Shown: positions 10,553 through 22,158, numbered from the stretch's first letter. The stretch: DNA of 64,000 nt from Lyophyllum atratum (GCA_014905825.1 JACGCN010000001.1:310001-374000); one strand, 5' to 3'. Numbers and translations are program-made. The notes: generated by a model from the letters alone, not told the origin.

Positions 10553-12779
10553 ATGGTCGCAACAATTCTCGCCGATGAGGGGTATATAGAGTCGGATGGT
10601 GAATCAAGCATGCTCACCGTCAGTAACCAGGGAATGCTCAACTCGGTGGAGGAGCGTGAAGGTCAGTGCAATTCAGAGGGTGGTCCGAATGCTTCTCTCT
10701 CATGTCATTCCAAAGAACTTGCGTATAGGCTTCTTGCTTCGCTGCCTCGCTCTCGTTTGGCAGCCATTCATAAACGAATCGCACCTCATCTGCAATTCGA
10801 CATTATCGGCGTACGTATCGTCATATCTCTTTCGCAGCCGTTATATTTATATCCACGTAGCGTCTCCCAGCGGAAATATCTCTCCAGATATTCTCGCTTC
10901 TAACCCCGGAATCGTTGCTTCCGTGTGGACTCGTGAGCCACCGGTGGCAGACCCTGTCAAATGACCAGACACTCTGGATGAAACTCTGCCGCGCCCATAA
11001 CTGGGAATGGCGCCAACCCTCTCGTATTCACCCCTTTGACTCCCCGCTCACACACCACGGAGACGGAACAAACGACTCGGACGACGAAGGCATGGGCGAC
11101 TCTGACGACGACGGCGACAGCGAGCTCATCATCAACGACGTCGAGGCCGCAAAGGCAGAGTTGACGTTGATGCACGCCGAATTGGACTCGGGCTTTGCAT
11201 CGACTTCATTCACGGGTCCGCCTGTGCTCGATCCAGGTCCTTCTACGTCCGGCACGCGGTACACCATATATCCGAAAGGCAGTCCGGGCAGGAGTCGTTC
11301 CCGGCCACATGCACGCCACTCAGCACCGCCGGTACTGAAGACCTTGGGCTCGGCGTCATACCTGACGCCCGACTACAAGCTTCTCCATCAGACACACATG
11401 AAACTGCGCAATCGCTTCCTGTCTTCGTCTTACAGACTTTCGGCGCTTCAGACGCGTGGAGCGCCAAATAATGCACACACGAACACGATATATTGCTTGC
11501 AGCTGTATACCTATCCCTCTGGGCTCCAGGTCCTATTCACAGGGTCTCGGGACAGGACTGTGAGAGAATGGAACCTGACCACTGGGCTTGTGGAAAGGGT
11601 CATCGGTGGTGTGCATAGCGGCTCTGTGTTGAGCATATGTATTCATGGTGGATATCTCGCCAGCGCCGGTAGCGATAATCGTGTGGCTATTTGGGATTTG
11701 GAGAAGAACAAGTTGTTCAAGCTCATCAGCGACCACTCGGACAGCGTCCTCTGTGTGCGCTTTGACGATGAGCGCCTTGTGTCGTGTTCCAAAGGTGCGT
11801 TGACTTTGTTCTATCTACAATTTCTACGATGCTGACTATCCATCTGTGTAGACCACACTGTGAGGACATACTCGTTCCCGGATTTAGCCCCGCAGTTTGT
11901 ACTTCATGCACATCGTGCAGCAGTCAACGCCGTGTCCATATCCAAAGACCTCATCGCCTCCGGGTCCGGCGACAAGTCCATCAAGCTATGGGACGCGAAG
12001 ACAGGTAAACTCCTCCGCACATTCGACAACCACCACAGTCGCGGGTAAGTCCGAATCCCAGAGTCCCCCACTCATCATACTTACTTGTCCACCGGCCACC
12101 AGGATCGCTTCGATAGACTTCTGTCCTCCGCACATTCTCACTGGGTCCTCCGACAAGCATCTCCGCCTGGTCAATATGACAAACATGCAGGAGGGCTGGT
12201 CGACCTCGCCGGAATATCGCTATGATAACAATGTGCTGTCAGACGTTGACCCCCTCCCCTTCCCGTCCGTCGCCTCTGTCCTCTCCGGATCCCGCCTCAT
12301 GTGCCATGTATGCGGGAGCGAGAATGTGCATCGCGTGCCTGCTGGTGTGCATGGACCCTGTGTCCACGCCGACCTTGTCCGGAGCGTCATTTTGGGCGAG
12401 GACTTTATTGTCAGCGGCAGTTATGATCTGAGTATCAAGGTTTGATCTTATACGCCTCTCTTGGTTTCTAAATGGTCAACGAGCCTCCTTCCTTTAGGTC
12501 TGGGACCGGAAGACTGGTGGCATGATCGCGGATTTGACAGGGGGGCACACCGCGCGGATCTTCTGCATCGGTTTCGACCGTACTAAGGTATGACCAGCCT
12601 TTGAGTGACGCACTCCCAACTCATTGATCATCTGTCCTCTCAGATCGTTTCATGTGGGGAAGATCAGGTATGAGCGGCATCTGCATTTGATATCTGCCTC
12701 AAACTGACATGAAGAACAGCGCATTTGTATTTGGGACTTTTCGCATGGTATCGATACCTCATTCTTGCATTTATCATAA
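10553..12779 (+). CDS. F-box and WD40 repeat protein (putative SCF substrate receptor)
   Basis: Predicted substrate adaptor of an SCF ubiquitin ligase: the F-box binds Skp1 and the WD40 propeller binds substrate. Seven exons (10553-10810, 10861-11794, 11852-12044, 12103-12439, 12498-12587, 12644-12667, 12720-12779) give 631 residues. The F-box opens exon 2: LPAEISLQIFSLL, then LVSHRWQTLSNDQTLWMKLC. A Ser/Asp-rich acidic spacer (SDDEGMGDSDDDGDSE) follows. WD repeats include FTGSRDRTVREWNL, LASAGSDNRVAIWDL, IASGSGDKSIKLWDA, LTGSSDKHLRLVN, VSGSYDLSIKVWDR and a short last blade SCGEDQRICIWDF. The general plan matches Met30/Pof1-type proteins, but I cannot name the orthologue. All intron phases checked agree. 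Confidence 0.9.
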
Positions 12780-13102
12780 ATCCAAGCACTACATACCTTA
12801 GCATCACACTCATCGATTTGCATTCTCTCCTTTCACGATACCCTCCGCAGTTGTAGCATTTTCTATTCATTGTCTTCGTGTTAGCGCTATGATTTACTTT
12901 TCATACAGTACTTTCTCTCAGATGGACCGCATTTTGTAGCATGTTTTTGTATTGTCCAAAGTCCGTCATCAGGTGCTACGTAGCATAGTCCGCATAGTCC
13001 GCATTCTCCGTAAATGCGTAAGTACTGTATGTAAATTACCAAGGTCGAGAGAGTGTCCAAAGCCTGATCCCTGTAAAGATAAGGATTCAACCAGTTTCAA
13101 AC
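12780..13102. other. Convergent 3' region
   Basis: About 320 bp between two convergent stop codons. It can hold only the two 3' untranslated regions. A small direct doubling ('catagtccg' twice) occurs near 12987-13005; nothing else is seen. Confidence 0.5.
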
Positions 13103-13711
13103 CTACGCCGTCCCAGAATCCGCTACGGATTTAGTGGGTGCAGGAGGGTTGAATTTAATCTTGAAATCGGCACTCTCGTTGCCTGAGTCGCCAAAGACTA
13201 AGGACCGAAGATTAGACAAGTGGGGGTTGGCTCAAGTAGAGATATGGCTCTTACGGATGATTCTTTGGGGAGTATCAGGGTTCACCATGCTTTTCCATAG
13301 ATATGGCACGGTGACGTTGACCGACCCGCTTCGGAGGTCAAAACCTTTGACGAGAGTTCCGTCTGCAACAAAGTTTAAATTCAGCGGGTCGAGGGCTTCG
13401 GCTTCATTCACGTCCTGAAAAGCTACGTACAATCTTTGAGATAAACGGATGCGCCGTTCGAGATGTTTACGGGGGCATTGTTAGTTTCCCTACAATAGGA
13501 AACAGTATTAGCGTCCAAATCCGAAACAATGTGTAGAATGAGCGCACCAAGTAACCGTCTCGACTGCGCCCATAGTCCAGATTGTGTCGGCTGTTGGGGA
13601 GGTGATTGTAGGGACGAAGACATCCAGGACTGCGCGGGGGGCGACCGCGGCACCGCTGACGACGGAAACGAATGAGAGAGCGACGGTGGCAAAGAGCGAC
13701 GTGAATTGCAT
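13103..13711 (-). CDS. Secreted Kre9/KNH-like N-terminal-domain protein
   Basis: Small secreted protein of the Ser/Thr cell-wall family whose immunoglobulin-like domain is shared with yeast Kre9/Knh1 (beta-1,6-glucan assembly). The signal peptide is MQFTSLFATVALSFVSVVSG. The domain begins ITSPTADTIWTMGAVETVTW, continues after an intron with NNAPVNISNGASVYL, and ends GFDLRSGSVNVTVPYL and a last short exon ILFGDSGNESADFKI. Those blocks fit the domain's usual SPxxGxxWxxGxxxTVxW start and LFGDSGNxSxxFxI end. Unlike many fungal members there is no Ser/Thr stalk or GPI signal after the domain, so it should be freely secreted. Three introns inferred; the last has donor GTAAGA and acceptor CCTTAG. 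Confidence 0.82.
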
Positions 13712-14523
13712 GTTTCGAGACGTGGAAGAAGGAAGAGAAAAATGATCCTAATGTTCGCTACGTAGCCTAGTACTTATATGTCGCTATGGACCGTATCAAC
13801 CAATGCGAAGAACAACCGTGGCGAATTGTGGAGCCTTCCATGTCCGTTATCCAAGTATAGCTCAGAAGCGCCTGTAAGTTTGATTAGAATTGATCTTCTT
13901 GTCATAACATCGTGTAACATCATATGTCGTTGATCGAACGTATGGGCACTCCGCATGGATGTCAGCATCGGAATCACCTGGGCGTTGAGTCTATACTTCA
14001 ATTGCTTGGAAGGTCCACGAGCCTAGTCTTTTCCAGACATACACCATCAGCCGTTCCTTCATTCTGCACCACGAGCCTGGAGACAAGAAACGCGAAAGAT
14101 AGTATCACTGTCGACCTACTTATGCAAAATAGAATTCATCAGTCGCCCAGTTTCAATCACGCTTGTGCTAAGTACACCTTTCAAGTTTCTGTACCGCGAT
14201 ACCTCGTCATTTGATCGACCGTTGTTGGAAAATCAGCACAATGATCTTGATCCGATCTCATTGGAAGCAGGAATTGGCACGTTCGAGTTGTAACCTGTTG
14301 TGACTGCACGGGTATCGTGCCTAGAAACAGTCACAGCGAGGCTGCTAACGAGAAGCGGGGACTGGAATCGAGCGACGTTCAGCATTGAGCTACGAGCAAA
14401 AAGAGTAGACTCTAAAGCCTCGGAGAGCAATCAAGGGGAGGCTAGCGGCAGTTAAAGGACCTTTAAATATACATATTTTACCTAGTATGAAATATAATAC
14501 AGATCCGGGATTTATTCACCTTT
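13712..14523. other. Intergenic stretch, no gene recognised
   Basis: About 0.8 kb between the Kre9-like start and the ATG15 stop, both on the minus strand. It should contain the promoter of the former. Short frames on both strands have no support. Confidence 0.45.
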
Positions 14524-16049
14524 CTACAATAAACGAGCTTCGTCTTCGTCTTTAAAGTGGCCAAACTCCCATTTGAAGCAGTCCTAGAATAAGGCGACAG
14601 GGCATCAGATGAACAATCAAACGACGGACGACCCGGAATGCAGCTCACTACACAGTCTACCTCTTCTCGGGCCAGGGGGACCTCCCTGCCCTCCTCCCAC
14701 TCGACATCATCAAGCTCCAGAACCTTGGTGATGACATCTCGGATGATATGCCGCCTCACATCAACTTTCCATCCGAGCTTCTGGACAGTATCGAATACGA
14801 TGGTCTTTCCCAGATGACACCGCGTCTCGAGAGCGAAGCCCCCTTGCGCACACACCGAGCCGAAGCCTGTGCATGTGCCTTGGGGTATGGGATCCCCTGT
14901 GTGGTAGACGTGGGTCACTGCCACGGGAGAGGTATTTGAGTTTTCGAGCCGAGGGAGCGGTAGATGCAGGCGATTCGCTGCGAGACGTTCCCCCGGGGCT
15001 TCGAAGGCGACGGCGGGTAGTCCATACGTAGAACCTAGGAGGCTCGCCAAGGCACCGCCTAGAGAGTGCCCAACAAGCCAAATATTTGATGAGGGATAGA
15101 TATGACGAAGGTCATTTACAAGTTTCTTGTGTTTTCTCGCGGTGAGCATCCTTAAAATGATTGAAGCAGATTCGCTCACCACACCGATCGAATAGAACAA
15201 GCTATCTTGAACAAGCGCTTTTGTGAGGCAGGGATCATCACAACGCCAATTATGGGCGTAGCAGTCGCAAACAGTCCGAAATGTCCACGAAATGTCTACC
15301 CTCGCACAACAACACGAGAATAGCCTGATGACTCTATCAGTAAACAAGGTAAGAAGGCATATTAAGGAGGCTCACAGATTGTCATTGAATTTGTCCTTCT
15401 TCGAAGTGGGTCCGTTAAGCGTCGTTCCCTTGATCGAGAGAACGATGGTCGAATTATCGGACGACAGGAAGACATGGCCCCGAAAGCCATCTGAATCCTC
15501 CCAACCAAAAGGGAAGCTCTAACAATTATGTTAAATCATTAGTATGTCAAAGAGCAATATATCAAATGAGGAACTAACCTGGTTCCATACTGAGTCTACG
15601 TCGTACCAATTCTTCTGGTCGGGCATAGCGTACGCGTTCCCCGACATACGCGCAAGCTGTGAAAGTGTATGCTTGTCTTCTACGTCCGGGCCAAGGACTT
15701 CCACACGATCCCATTCAACTTTCTCACTCTCCCCATCGTGCAGAGACCTAACTCGTGCATGATGCAGTGCGTCGAGCGAACGAGGTCGGTACACCGTTGT
15801 TGGACGTGCTTTAAGCGTCCTTGTTGGCAACAACTTAGCTGGCAGATCTGCTGCAAATCCTGTGGTAGTATCTAGAGGTCCATCTCGAGAATCCGGCCAT
15901 AAAGTCGCTTGGGATTCAAACGATAGTTGGCGGGCTCGAACAGCGTGAGCTTGACATAGATGTAGCCATGGCGCAATGAAGAAAATTAATAGCACGGAAT
16001 TGAATCTCATCGAGGTGTCATGTAGGTCGAGGGAGAAGATAGATATCAA
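14524..16049 (-). CDS. ATG15: Autophagy-related lipase Atg15 (vacuolar phospholipase/triacylglycerol lipase)
   Basis: Breaks down autophagic and MVB membranes inside the vacuole. The N-terminus holds one signal-anchor segment ([16 protein letters not shown]). Lumenal blocks typical of Atg15 follow: [46 protein letters not shown] with [24 protein letters not shown], and [18 protein letters not shown]. The lipase nucleophile elbow is [13 protein letters not shown] (Ser nucleophile). Next is the [16 protein letters not shown] region, [13 protein letters not shown], and the C-terminal [15 protein letters not shown]. The [11 protein letters not shown] block supplies a candidate catalytic Asp. Two starts are possible: 16049 gives a 14-residue cytosolic tail as in yeast Atg15; 16010 would start directly at the hydrophobic segment. 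Four or more introns; frames agree with the family throughout. Confidence 0.92.
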
Positions 16050-17122
16050 GTTATAAAGATTATGTTATGGCTGCGGATCCGGACGAGAGCAGAGCCGTCA
16101 GAGTTCACTCAAGTCAAGAGCTCAAGTTGTCCGAACGTGACGGATCGGGACACTATTTGCTTCTCATCCCATTACCAAATAACGCGTGCCGCATTGGGCC
16201 GTGGGGACAGTGACGGAGAAAACGCGTCTTCGCGCGCGAATTCAAGTGAGCTTGAGCCTGAAATAACACCACCGTGGTTACACCCCATTTCCATTCTCTT
16301 GGACCTGTCTCGTACGCCTTGGGCCTACTGGAGTTTATGTATGCATGGTATGGAGATAAAATATGTAAAGAAACAGAGATATTTTTTTCTCTCTATACCT
16401 AAGACAGCATGTAAGTTGCAAGCCAAAAGAAGCCAACAGGTTCAAATACATGTGACACTAGTATAAGCATGCCTCATCATTCTAAAAAGGAGATGTTGGA
16501 TAGCGAGAGCTGCGGTGTCACTCCTGCGCTGAGTTTCCACGCTGGCAGTGGCAGCGACGAACGCTATATAAAACAAAAGCGCATGTCGTTCTTCCAGCCG
16601 GCGGCGTCCGCACTGCCTCTCAGGCAATTGATGAGAGGAAGGATATGAATGGCTTAATCACTTCGGAGGCTGTACATGAGTCGACTATGGGTTATATTAA
16701 TGAAAGACATCGCAACGGCATGACGCGGGCAGACAGGCTATCGAAGCAGAACAAGGATGGCAGTGGAATGGGACCCATAAGCCCAGAAATAGGTGGTGGG
16801 TAAAATAGGCAGAGCAAGCGGGATTATGGCAGCTCAAAGTGTGGGAAGAAGAATACAGTTGAGGTCATATTAGAGTATCAGCGATGCCTGATGGACGTGT
16901 AGAATGGCCTGGTAGATAGCTGTGGATCAGATATTGGTGGATGAGATAGCGGTGTGAATATCCTACCGGGTTCGGTGACAGGGGGGCAAGTGAGAAGCCA
17001 ATTGAAGATACAAGCTGTCAAACGCATAAACAGCAGCAGCATGAATAACATAATATCCGAGAGCAAAGGACGAGAACAGCGAGTTATGAAGCGGAGCAGA
17101 GCATGTCATCCTGGTAGAAGTT
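16050..17122. other. Intergenic stretch, no gene recognised
   Basis: About 1.1 kb. Frames such as 16062-16466 plus (134 codons) have composition and context of chance ORFs. It contains the ATG15 promoter side and the 3' side of the next minus-strand gene. Confidence 0.45.
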
Positions 17123-18258
17123 CTAGGAAGCCTTGCCGAGGAGTCCTTTGATTTTCTTTTCTGCAGCACTGACCGAGCCGCTATCGTCTTTCTCCAGGGT
17201 TCTTGCGTGTTTCTCTAGGCTGGCGATGGTACGCTCGACCTTCGCTGGTGTGGCCCTGAGGAGTTCGAGCGTCGGTCCGACTATTTTGAGTAATCCCAGA
17301 CAGTTAGTTCGCATTCAGCATAGGAAAGGACGGCATAGACCAGTCTCGTTCATAGTGTTCTCGAAATCGGACCAAAGTCGTTCTCGAGCCTTGTACGCCT
17401 CGCTGAGCTGGATGAAAAGGTCTTCGATGCCCCGCTAGCCGACCTGGCGCATTAGCACCCAAGTCAGCAAGATTCGGGATACACACTTGAGCTATTCCCC
17501 AGGCATGCTTGATTTCGTCTTGGTCTTTGATTGATATGGCCTCCATTTCCTTGCACGCTTTATTGAACATCACGATTCCCATGCCAAATGAGATGTCGAC
17601 GTCCGTTTCGATCTTTTTATACAGGCCCTTGACGTGATTCACAGTGGGGACGAGGGTTTCCGCGATTTCTTTCTTCAATTCCCTACCACGTTGATTAAAC
17701 GACGGCTGCAGCGAGTTGACGAGGTCCCCCAACTTGGACTCTTTGGTTTCGTCAGGACTGTGGGGGACGTCAAATATATGCGCGACTTGGTAATATATCT
17801 TGCTTACTCTGCATCTAGCAAGTCAGAATACAAGGTAGTTTCTTCTTCCCAATAGAAGTCGTCGTCGTCGTCGCCTTCCTGTTCTTCGTCTTCGCCGTCG
17901 CTAGGGCCATCCGCGAAACCGTCTGCATCCGGTCGATCGTCATAGAAGGTATCGTCGTTGAGGTCAAATTTTCGGTGATCAGAGGATAGACGGCCGTTTC
18001 CTCGTGGGGGGCTAGGCGTCGAATAGGAATTCCTGGGCGCCCGGCTACTCGACGCATGTGAAGGATGTGGTCGCGTGAAATGTCCGAAATTACGTCTAGA
18101 ACGATCAGGCGTCTTGTTCCACGGCTTTGAAGCTATGTGGAAAAATAACAAGACGCGTCAAATATTAGCTGGCGACCAGCGGACCGCAACGCACAGGCCT
18201 TAGCAGAGCCCGGTCGGGTTTTTTGGCGATGGGACGTGAATTTAGGAGTTCTGGCCAT
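17123..18258 (-). CDS. Unrecognised protein: basic/acidic N-terminus, helical C-terminus
   Basis: I do not recognise this protein. Five exons can be joined with consistent phase. The first (from the ATG at 18258) is basic: MARTPKFTSHRQKTRPGSAK. The second is Ser/Pro/Arg-rich, then very acidic (DGEDEEQEGDDDDDFYWEEE). The last three are strongly helical, Lys/Glu/Leu-rich and probably coiled coil: QRGRELKKEIAETLVPTVNH, KGLYKKIETDVDISFGMGI, LFIQLSEAYKARERLWSDFE, KVERTIASLEKHARTLEKD, ending KIKGLLGKAS. There is no membrane segment or signal peptide. The order (basic, acidic, helical) would fit a nuclear or chromatin-associated scaffold, but that is a guess. The start lies about 245 bp from the divergent G-gamma gene. 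Confidence 0.7.
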
Positions 18259-18502
18259 GAGTTCAACGATCAGAAAGTGTTTGAAACTCCGCTGATTGGC
18301 CCTTGCCTCTGTGAGTTGGTCACCGCTGTACCTTCCACCACCCCCCGTCCTTCGTTTTTTCGTCTGCTCTGGTAAGTCTGTCAAGCCCCGCATCCTGCAA
18401 TAAGTTGAGAAGCTCATGTCCAAGATTTATTGCAGTTCTTGAGCCCGTGGTCGGCGCTTCTCAGCCTTTTTCTCGACTCATAATCACCATCTCTCGCCCA
18501 GC
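18259..18502. promoter_or_regulatory. Likely bidirectional promoter
   Basis: The 244 bp between the divergent starts of the acidic/helical gene and the first G-gamma gene must carry both 5' regions. No TATA box is evident; this is positional inference only. Confidence 0.4.
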
Positions 18503-18957
18503 ATGAACTCGAGGCCTCATAAGGTCAGTCTTCGTCTGAGGTCCTTATATTGGCCGGCTGCTGACTTTAGTCTAGCAATCCATGTCTGAGCTCAAGTTGC
18601 GCCGGCTGACGGAGCACAATCAGCGGTTGCGGGAAGACCTTGCGCGACCTAGAGTGCGAGTGAGCGAAGCTAGTCAAAGGTGCTTTTTGCGAGGCCCATT
18701 TACGTACCCGGGATACTGATTGGCGCTCCAGCTTGATACGTTACTGCAAGACCACAAAAGATCATCTTGTACGTCTGTTCCCCTGATCCGACTCCCCGTT
18801 GCTATTTCCATTGTCGACAACTTTGGACATCCATTTTACCAACCATATGCTGATTGTGTGTGTCCTCTTCTAGGTGCCGTCAGTATGGGGACCAATCAAC
18901 AAGAGCGAAGATCCGTACGCACCCCCGGCTCAAGGCTGCAATTGCGTGATAATGTAA
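18503..18957 (+). CDS. Heterotrimeric G-protein gamma subunit, copy A
   Basis: Gamma partner of G-beta in pheromone/nutrient signalling (Ste18/Gpg type). Four exons (18503-18523, 18576-18679, 18732-18768, 18874-18957) give 81 residues. The GGL domain reads [20 protein letters not shown], then [29 protein letters not shown], with the usual conserved SLIRYC and P-x-W elements. The C-terminus GCNCVIM is a CaaX box (CVIM), expected to be farnesylated, with a second Cys upstream that could be palmitoylated. The last two introns sit at exactly the same codons and phases as in copy B 760 bp downstream; copy A has one extra intron near its N-terminus. So the pair arose by tandem duplication. Confidence 0.93.
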
Positions 18958-19717
18958 TTGGTCGCACACACACACACCCTCGCCCCGTCCCTCTCCTCTA
19001 CTCATGTTCATGGACAGAGAGATCTGTTGCCTACCACCGCGACCTTGGTCTATGGACATTTTCCATGCTCTAGTGGTGACTGGGAAGACAATCCATATAC
19101 CGTACATCCTTACATACCTCACCCAGCCGATTAACCATCACACTCACACTCTTTTGCCACCAACCATCACCCCATTCACCCGCCCTCCCTCTCGAATGAG
19201 CGATAGCTTCACTCGAACCGGATTCACCCAATTATATCGTTGTCGAGCTGCTGCTTTCAATCTTGTGTTTACTGCTACCCGGACTCCCTTCCTAGAACTT
19301 CTTGGTGGGGTATTTTTCTGCTTTTATTTGGTACATTATACATCCTCTATCTTCGCCTCGACGTGCGCCCTTCTCGTATATATATTGTATTGCACGCGTC
19401 GAGCACGCGGTTTTCGGATTATGAAGTCTGATGAAGTAACTGAGTCTGATGGGTTACCGTGTTGGGATTGGTTGTTCACAGGTTCCCTGATCTTGACAGT
19501 GACAAGAGCAGACGGCGTGAAAATTATATCAAACCCTGCTTCGGCTGTCGAGCCACCCACATCGCTTTCCACTCTCACCGCCGTCACCAATTAGATACGC
19601 ATTCCGTTCCTCGAGTACGCAGCCTTGCGCCCCCGGCAGATAACGCCAGCTAACGATCCTCATAGACGACCTCCAACTACCGTATAGTCAAGTCACACGC
19701 GAAATCACCAAGTAACC
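18958..19717. other. Spacer between the two G-gamma genes
   Basis: About 0.76 kb. Just after the copy A stop is a short CA-dinucleotide tract (18965-18977), then pyrimidine-rich sequence. A 196-codon plus-strand frame (19004-19594) has hydrophobic patches but no family, and overlaps where copy A's 3' UTR and copy B's promoter should be. Confidence 0.5.
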
Positions 19718-20093
19718 ATGAGCTCTCGCGCAGGTGGTCGTCAGACAATGTCGGACCTGAAGCTTCGGCGGTTAGTCGAGCACAACCAGCGGCTACGGGA
19801 AGATCTGGCGAGACCAAGAGTAAGAGTCAGTGAAGCTAGCGCCAGGTGAGCAACCACCAATTCTCAAGCACCCTCTGACTTCTCACACGAACGCCCGCAG
19901 CCTGATACGATATTGCAAAACGACAAAAGACCATCTGGTATTTGCCTTAGCCTCCCGCCGGCCACGTCTTGCGGCGTTACTGACCACTAATTTGCTCTTT
20001 CAGGTACCTTCCGTGTGGGGTCCAGTGGGCAAGTCCGACGACCCGTATGGCCCGACAGGCACAGGAGGCTGCTCATGTTGTTCTATCCAGTAA
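19718..20093 (+). CDS. Heterotrimeric G-protein gamma subunit, copy B
   Basis: Second G-gamma gene. Three exons (19718-19845, 19901-19937, 20004-20093) give 84 residues. The core is nearly identical to copy [59 protein letters not shown]. Differences are at the ends: the N-terminus is [10 protein letters not shown] without the small first intron of copy A, and the C-terminus is Gly-rich and ends CSCCSIQ, a CaaX box CSIQ with two more Cys. Under the usual CaaX rules Gln at the last position favours farnesylation. Keeping both copies intact with different tails suggests they are both used, perhaps with different lipidation or partners. Confidence 0.93.
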
Positions 20094-20693
20094 TCCTATG
20101 CCCTACGCCTACCACCCACCCTTGCTCCTCCAGTACCTTGCAACATATCATCATGATTCATCCCGGACTTGTAGACACATGGAAAAACAGGAGACGCCCA
20201 CAGCACCCGTCCCTCCCTCCTTACATATCTCTGTAACCTGTACACCTTCATCTCTGTCATCCCTGCGTCTGTCTTTTCTGCTATTTGTTGGATACGGTTC
20301 TTGCACCAGTGCTCTGCGACTCATATGTAACTTACTCCATCCCTCGTTTTCCATATCTATGTCGTCTTTTTCTTGGCTCATTCCTCACTTGTACCGCTTC
20401 ATAATCTTCAGGAAGATATAGTTGACTAACCTCAGGCCCAGGCACACCGCCTCCCCCAAAAACCACAAAGTCCAAACCCAGCAACATTCGGAGATTGACA
20501 GCACTATCGACATATATATCCGAATAGACGCTCAAGTTGACATCTACACCGCCCTGCCCGGTCTGCCCGAGATCGTAGTCAACAGTTGAAAAGACAGGCG
20601 TCGGTCCACGTCTACAGGGCTGACACAGCTTCGCTGATGATTGCGCGCTTGTGCTTTGTAGCTTGGTAGCGCTAGTGACGATATGGGTACCGA
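20094..20693. other. Convergent region between G-gamma B and thioredoxin
   Basis: About 0.6 kb between two convergent genes. On the minus strand one frame stays open from about 20732 down to 20332 (about 134 codons) past the thioredoxin stop and contains VDYDLGQTGQGGVDVNLSVY. It lacks an early ATG and has no recognised family. Otherwise only 3' untranslated sequence is expected. Confidence 0.4.
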
Positions 20694-21323
20694 TTATAAT
20701 TTTGACAAAAAATCTTGGACCCTAGGCTCAGGGAGCGCGCCCACGAACTGGTCCACTAGCTCGCCGTCCCGGAACGCAATTACGGTGGGCAGAGCACGAA
20801 CCTGAGGCGGCACGGACGGTGAGGTGAGGTGCGGGCGACGCGGACTCCATACGCACCTTGTACTTTTGGGCCAAGGGGATGAGTTCGTCGTCCTCCGTGT
20901 TGATCTTTACGAGGTCAATTGGGCGACCAGAGCCTGATTTAGCGCTGGCCTCCGTGGCGAACTTGCTCAAGATGGGAGAGAGTTGATGACATGGTGCACA
21001 CCAGCTACAAGGTAAAGATTGAAGTCCCCCACATCCAGTCGGTGATAGACGCGACGCACTCGGCATAGAAGTCAACCAGCACGATTCTTCCTGAGGTGTT
21101 TACAACCTTGTTAAAAGTCTGTAAATCAAAAAGGCCGTCTCATTACATTGCGCTCTGTTCTCGCGACTGGAATGCATGTTCGACGCACTTCGAGGTTTGC
21201 ATCAGGGTATTCTTTTGCCCGATGCGCCGTCGAGTGCAGTGTTCGGATCCCCGTGGTCGTGACACGTTTTGTAGACCTTATTGAAGCCCGTTGAAGGGAA
21301 CGAAGTGCTGAAGACATGGACAT
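20694..21323 (-). CDS. Mitochondrial thioredoxin
   Basis: Small dithiol oxidoreductase. The N-terminus MSMSSALRSLQRASIRSTKR is rich in Arg/Ser with no acidic residue, a typical mitochondrial presequence (an alternative ATG is two codons downstream at 21317). The thioredoxin fold follows: TFNKVVNTSGRIVLVDFYAE, active site WCAPC, then HQLSPILSKFA, VKINTEDDELIPLAQKYKV, the cis-proline block RALPTVIAFRDGE and FVGALPEPRVQDFLSKL. Active site is WCAPC rather than WCGPC. The active-site Trp codon follows directly after an intron (donor GTGCGT, acceptor CTTGTAG). Three introns, all phases agree. It is yeast Trx3-like by location signal; a purely sequence-based name is not certain. Confidence 0.88.
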
Positions 21324-22158
21324 GATTTCGTCGTTGGCGTTGAGTCGAACTGAACAATTTGGATGGATGATGACAACTTCCGGCAAGAGACGGCCCGCAC
21401 TACCCGAAGTCCTCCTTCTCACCATCATTGACATCCGAGTCGTTAACTCTCGTAAATTCTCGTCCATGGACCATGAAACTTGAGTAGGGAAATCTCCACG
21501 ACTACCACAGGCTGAAATGGTTTCTATGACAGGCCGCTTCAAGGTCTTTGCACTGGCAGTGCTGCCTCGTGTGATGTAGCATGGTGGAATTGACATATCC
21601 ATCAGTCCAGTCCACGACATGGATCATTAGTTCGCGATCCTTGTCGCATCTAGCTATGCGCGGAACAGAGCGCAAGTTTGACGTATACATTGACTCCTGG
21701 CGCTCATGCTGGTATGGCAGGATGGGTCACACGACACCTGAAGAGGGAAGTTGTTTAATTTTTGCTATGAATCGGTTTGTGCATCTTTTTCCCATCCAAA
21801 CGAAAGCTGATACATATAAAATGACAGGAGTATTCATGACCGAAGATACACAGGTTGTTATGGGATACCCTTGTCTCCATGTAACGCATCTGTTCTATTC
21901 CTGTCGGGCATCACTTTATATAAGACTGAACGATGGACTTGCCCCACTCCGGGTTTCATCTTCGTTCCTCAACCTTCGGTCAGTTTTCTTGTTTCCACGA
22001 GCAGCGTGAGTGATACAAGGGCCCATCCCTCTGTTGTTGTTAACTGAGCGCCGATTCACCTCTAGGCTCGAAGTCTGTCATTCGCATAAGACCATTTTTC
22101 ATCACACGCGGAGACTTTGGATTCTTCCTCGTAATTTATTCGCTACCTGTTCTTCAAA
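21324..22158. other. Divergent intergenic region
   Basis: About 0.83 kb between divergent thioredoxin and cupredoxin starts; holds both promoters. No other gene seen. The last 60 bp before the cupredoxin ATG is pyrimidine-rich. Confidence 0.45.

Noticed and set aside
19004..19594. 196-codon frame between the two G-gamma genes, with hydrophobic patches
   Set aside because: No recognisable domain, lies where 3' UTR and promoter are expected, starts in a CA/CT-rich stretch; most likely chance.
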